From Porogramme epimiltina (Eukaryota; Basidiomycota; Agaricomycetes; Polyporales; Polyporaceae), in the NCBI GenBank assembly GCA_900155495.1, contig FTLJ01000563.1:1-20954 (forward strand): 20,954 nt of DNA, written 5' to 3'. The position numbers were made by a program, and so were the translations under genes. The notes under the pieces are model-generated. The model was given only the letters and a program-made list of their open reading frames with translations, was not told the origin of the DNA and searched no databases. Shown in pieces: positions 18,994 to 20,954 of the stretch; the first letter of the stretch is position 1, and every line of letters begins with the position of its first letter.

Positions 18994-20300
18994 ACGGTCT
19001 CACCGTACCAGCCCAAGGAAGTCACCGACATCATCATTTCCTTCCTCCACACTAGGCGCTCCAATTGGTGCTACAAGCCATTGTGCAGTAGCGCCCTTGT
19101 CTGCGACTGGCTACCTGCCAGCCGTCACCATCTCCTCATAGATGTCTGGCTCGATTCCAATCGACAATACAATCTATTCGCCTCCAATCTTGTTCGATCC
19201 CCGCTTGCGTTTTCCTGGCTTCTACCTACCCGTTGAATCAACCTTTTTACCTCATACCTCAGCAGGTTAGCAGCCCATGGGAAGGGTGTGCACATTACTA
19301 CAAGGCTCTTTATCCACGAGCTCAGGGGGAGACCCTCCAACCTGGAAGAGCTCGCGCTTCACAATCTGAACTAGTGCGCCAGGGAGAGCTCCGTCTCACC
19401 TCATATGCTCAGGTTCCTCAGCACGTTCGCTTCCGTTCGGAGCCTCTTTCTCAACAGCGTCCGGTTTCCGTCGTCTGGGACAATGCGCTGCACCGTCACC
19501 GCGTTACCTTCTTTGATCAACCCCGCGGTGGAAAAAGTAACGTGGCCAATCTCCCGTGGTATTCGACCGCTTCGAGGCACGCGAAAATACGAGTTTCTGA
19601 GAAAAGTCGGTCAGTTTAGACTTAGTGACCTAGACTTTCCCTTGGAGGAAGAAATGCTCGAATGGCTCTCAGTTACCTCCCTAGGGACCTCGCTTGTGCG
19701 CCTCCAGATAGACTCAAACACTCCCATAAAGGGTTCTGAACTCTGGGAATATGCTGGCCCCTCCGTGGCTCTACTTGTATCGCACCTTTGGACAGACAAA
19801 GGGGAGTTCCTGGATGATATAGTACGTTACACTATTGTGCAATCCAGAGCCAATTGGACTGCATTGAACAACGGTTTATGCATAGAGTTTGTTGGGTCCC
19901 TCTGCCACTTCACCCAGCTTCAGTTTTTACGCCTCGAGGCATATCCTGAGAATGAAATGTTCGACCCTTGGGGGTTCATATCAAACTTCCTTTTAATTGC
20001 ATCACCAAACCCGAGCCTCAAGGGTTTATTTTGTCAAGCACTGCGATTGGATCATTGTGATATCTCAACAAGGCGCCGACCCGGCGATTGAATGCGTGCT
20101 CAGGAACGCAGAGGCCCTCGAATTGGTGCTCTACGATTCCTTTAAAAACCTCCTTACGCTGAACCTGAAATTTAACCTTTGTTTTCGGTCTGATTGCTCT
20201 GCGTGCTTTCCTACCCAACCCTCTGAGTAGCCCGTCGAGGAGGCGGTGTGGAAGAAGCTCTCCAAGCCAACATTACCGTTTCTGTACACCATTCGTTTGG
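18994..20300 (+). pseudogene. F-box/LRR-type gene, probably broken
   Basis: The first recognised exon follows a CTCGCAG acceptor and encodes QPKEVTDIIISFLH, CSSALVCDWLPASRHHLLIDVWLD, the typical agaricomycete F-box start. The same frame then meets TGA at 19234-19236 and TAG at 19372-19374, the latter between NLEELALHNLN and MLRFLSTFASVRSLFLNS, where family proteins usually have Trp, so a TGG to TAG change is likely. From 19405 the frame runs on as leucine-rich sequence to about 20023. A GTTTAT-AAG intron of 49 nt (20024-20072) would join it in phase to DPAIECVLRNAEALELVLYDS. A TAG at 20228-20230 could be an acceptor before VEEAVWKKLSKPTLPFLYTI, which ends at a GTAAGC donor at 20301. If working it would be an SCF adaptor. 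Two unexplained stops favour a pseudogene, but a sequencing error or missed introns are possible. Confidence 0.65.
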
Positions 20301-20490
20301 GTAAGCTCTTTTTGTCCTTCAGTTTGACCTCTCGGTCTATTGACACTGTATATAGCTCCCCTTCCCCTTCTCTTTCTCGCCCCGTCTGATGGAACAAAGT
20401 CCTCAAATAGACGGGGGGCACGAATGCGCTGCCCAGCCCAACTAGTGCGCGCGGACGCGGCGGGGCCATCAGCAAAGTGTCACGCGGCTT
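20301..20490. other. 3' flank of the F-box-like gene
   Basis: It starts with a GTAAGC donor. A CTATTGAC branch-like word and TATATAG acceptor end a possible 55-nt intron near 20355, so one more short exon may lie here. It ends in GC-rich sequence before the GGGCTT array. Confidence 0.35.
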
Positions 20491-20640
20491 GCCGGGGGCT
20501 TGCGCGCCAAGCCCGGGGCTTATTGCGCAAGCCCGGGGCTTATTTGGGCTTTGGGCTTATTGGGCTTGCTCGGGGCTTGCCTAGGGCTTGCCAATGCGTG
20601 GGCTTGCTGAGGGCATGGTATGGTGCTTGTTTCGGGCTTG
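20490..20640. repeat. GGGCTT repeat array
   Basis: About ten GGGCTT words in 150 bases, irregularly spaced, starting near 20496. Two of them sit in a near-identical block AAGCCCGGGGCTTATT (20509-20524 and 20529-20544), which is itself partly palindromic (AAGCCCGGGGCTT). It is non-coding by appearance and followed on the right by AT-rich sequence. Confidence 0.8.
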
Positions 20641-20715
20641 GGCACGCACTTGTAAAAGCTGTGTAACAAACATGTAATACAATATACAATATATATTCTA
20701 CTACAATCTATAAAC

Positions 20716-20954
20716 CTAGGACGCGGGGAACGGAGGGTCGCAGGCCACATCGACGTCGACGACAATATGGTCGACTCGGGAGTATCAGGCGTATCGGAGG
20801 TGTGGGGCGACGGCGAGACCGAGAACGGCAGGGCGCCGGCGTGTACGGGCACCGGGGCTGGTGCGGGCTTCAGCGGTGACGTGGACGGGGGCTGCTGGGT
20901 CTTGCTGGCAAAGGCGGCGCGCTGCGGGCGCGCCGTCGTTCGTCAGCGCGTGAT
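20716..20954 (-). CDS. Possible last exon of a gene leaving the window (partial)
   Basis: On the minus strand GC-rich coding-like sequence runs from the right edge. One frame, rich in Pro, Ser and Thr (TSPLKPAPAPVPVHAGALPF, then SDTPDTPES), is open from about 20942. Another ends VVDVDVACDPPFPAS with a TAG at 20718-20716, just before AT-rich sequence with AATACAATA-like words that could be a 3' UTR. I cannot decide the frame or join the two, and recognise no family. Confidence 0.25.

Noticed and set aside
1..20954. CRISPR array, tRNA or rRNA genes, bacterial operons
   Set aside because: No regularly spaced identical repeats, no tRNA B-box with a plausible cloverleaf and no rRNA-like stretch were seen by eye. 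The intron-rich genes indicate a fungal nuclear genome. A tRNAscan or Rfam run would be decisive.

Overview
The window looks like nuclear DNA of a filamentous basidiomycete, most likely an Agaricomycete of the polypore kind. Genes are split by short introns of about 50-105 nt with GTRNGT-type donors and CAG/TAG acceptors. Coding GC is high, and the families present (long F-box proteins, HET-domain proteins, FunK1 kinases, small tetraspan proteins) are ones that expand in these fungi. No viral, bacterial or organellar signature was seen. Species cannot be named from the sequence.

Layout. 1-1055: no supportable gene. 1056-3221 (-): single-exon F-box protein of 721 aa. 3674-5658 (-): HET-domain protein in two exons. 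6487-6839 (-): a four-exon gene for the tiny TFIIH subunit TFB5, which no single reading frame reveals. 7280-8838 (+): ribose-5-phosphate isomerase in up to ten exons, divergent from TFB5 across about 440 bp. 9075-12608: a direct tandem duplication of about 1.75 kb, each copy holding upstream sequence, a TATA box and a four-exon gene for a small multi-pass membrane protein (9972-10783 and 11754-12563). 13619-16510 (+): a FunK1-type protein kinase in four exons. 16990-17730: a second copy of the FunK1 promoter and first exon, cut off and followed by a field of GGGAAAC-like repeats. 18994-20300 (+): a second F-box-like gene with in-frame stops, probably a pseudogene. 20490-20640: an array of GGGCTT words. 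20716-20954 (-): possibly the last exon of a gene that leaves the window.

The window mixes two core housekeeping genes (TFB5 in transcription/DNA repair, RKI1 in the pentose phosphate pathway) with fast-evolving accessory genes (F-box, HET, FunK1, tetraspan pair). The accessory part shows recent duplication, truncation and decay. I do not see an obvious new multi-gene system. The best leads are the tandem membrane-protein pair with an in-frame, fast-diverging intron, a long inverted repeat in the leader of the HET gene, the truncated FunK1 copy with its repeat field, and the duplicated linker in front of the F-box. All exon boundaries were read by eye.
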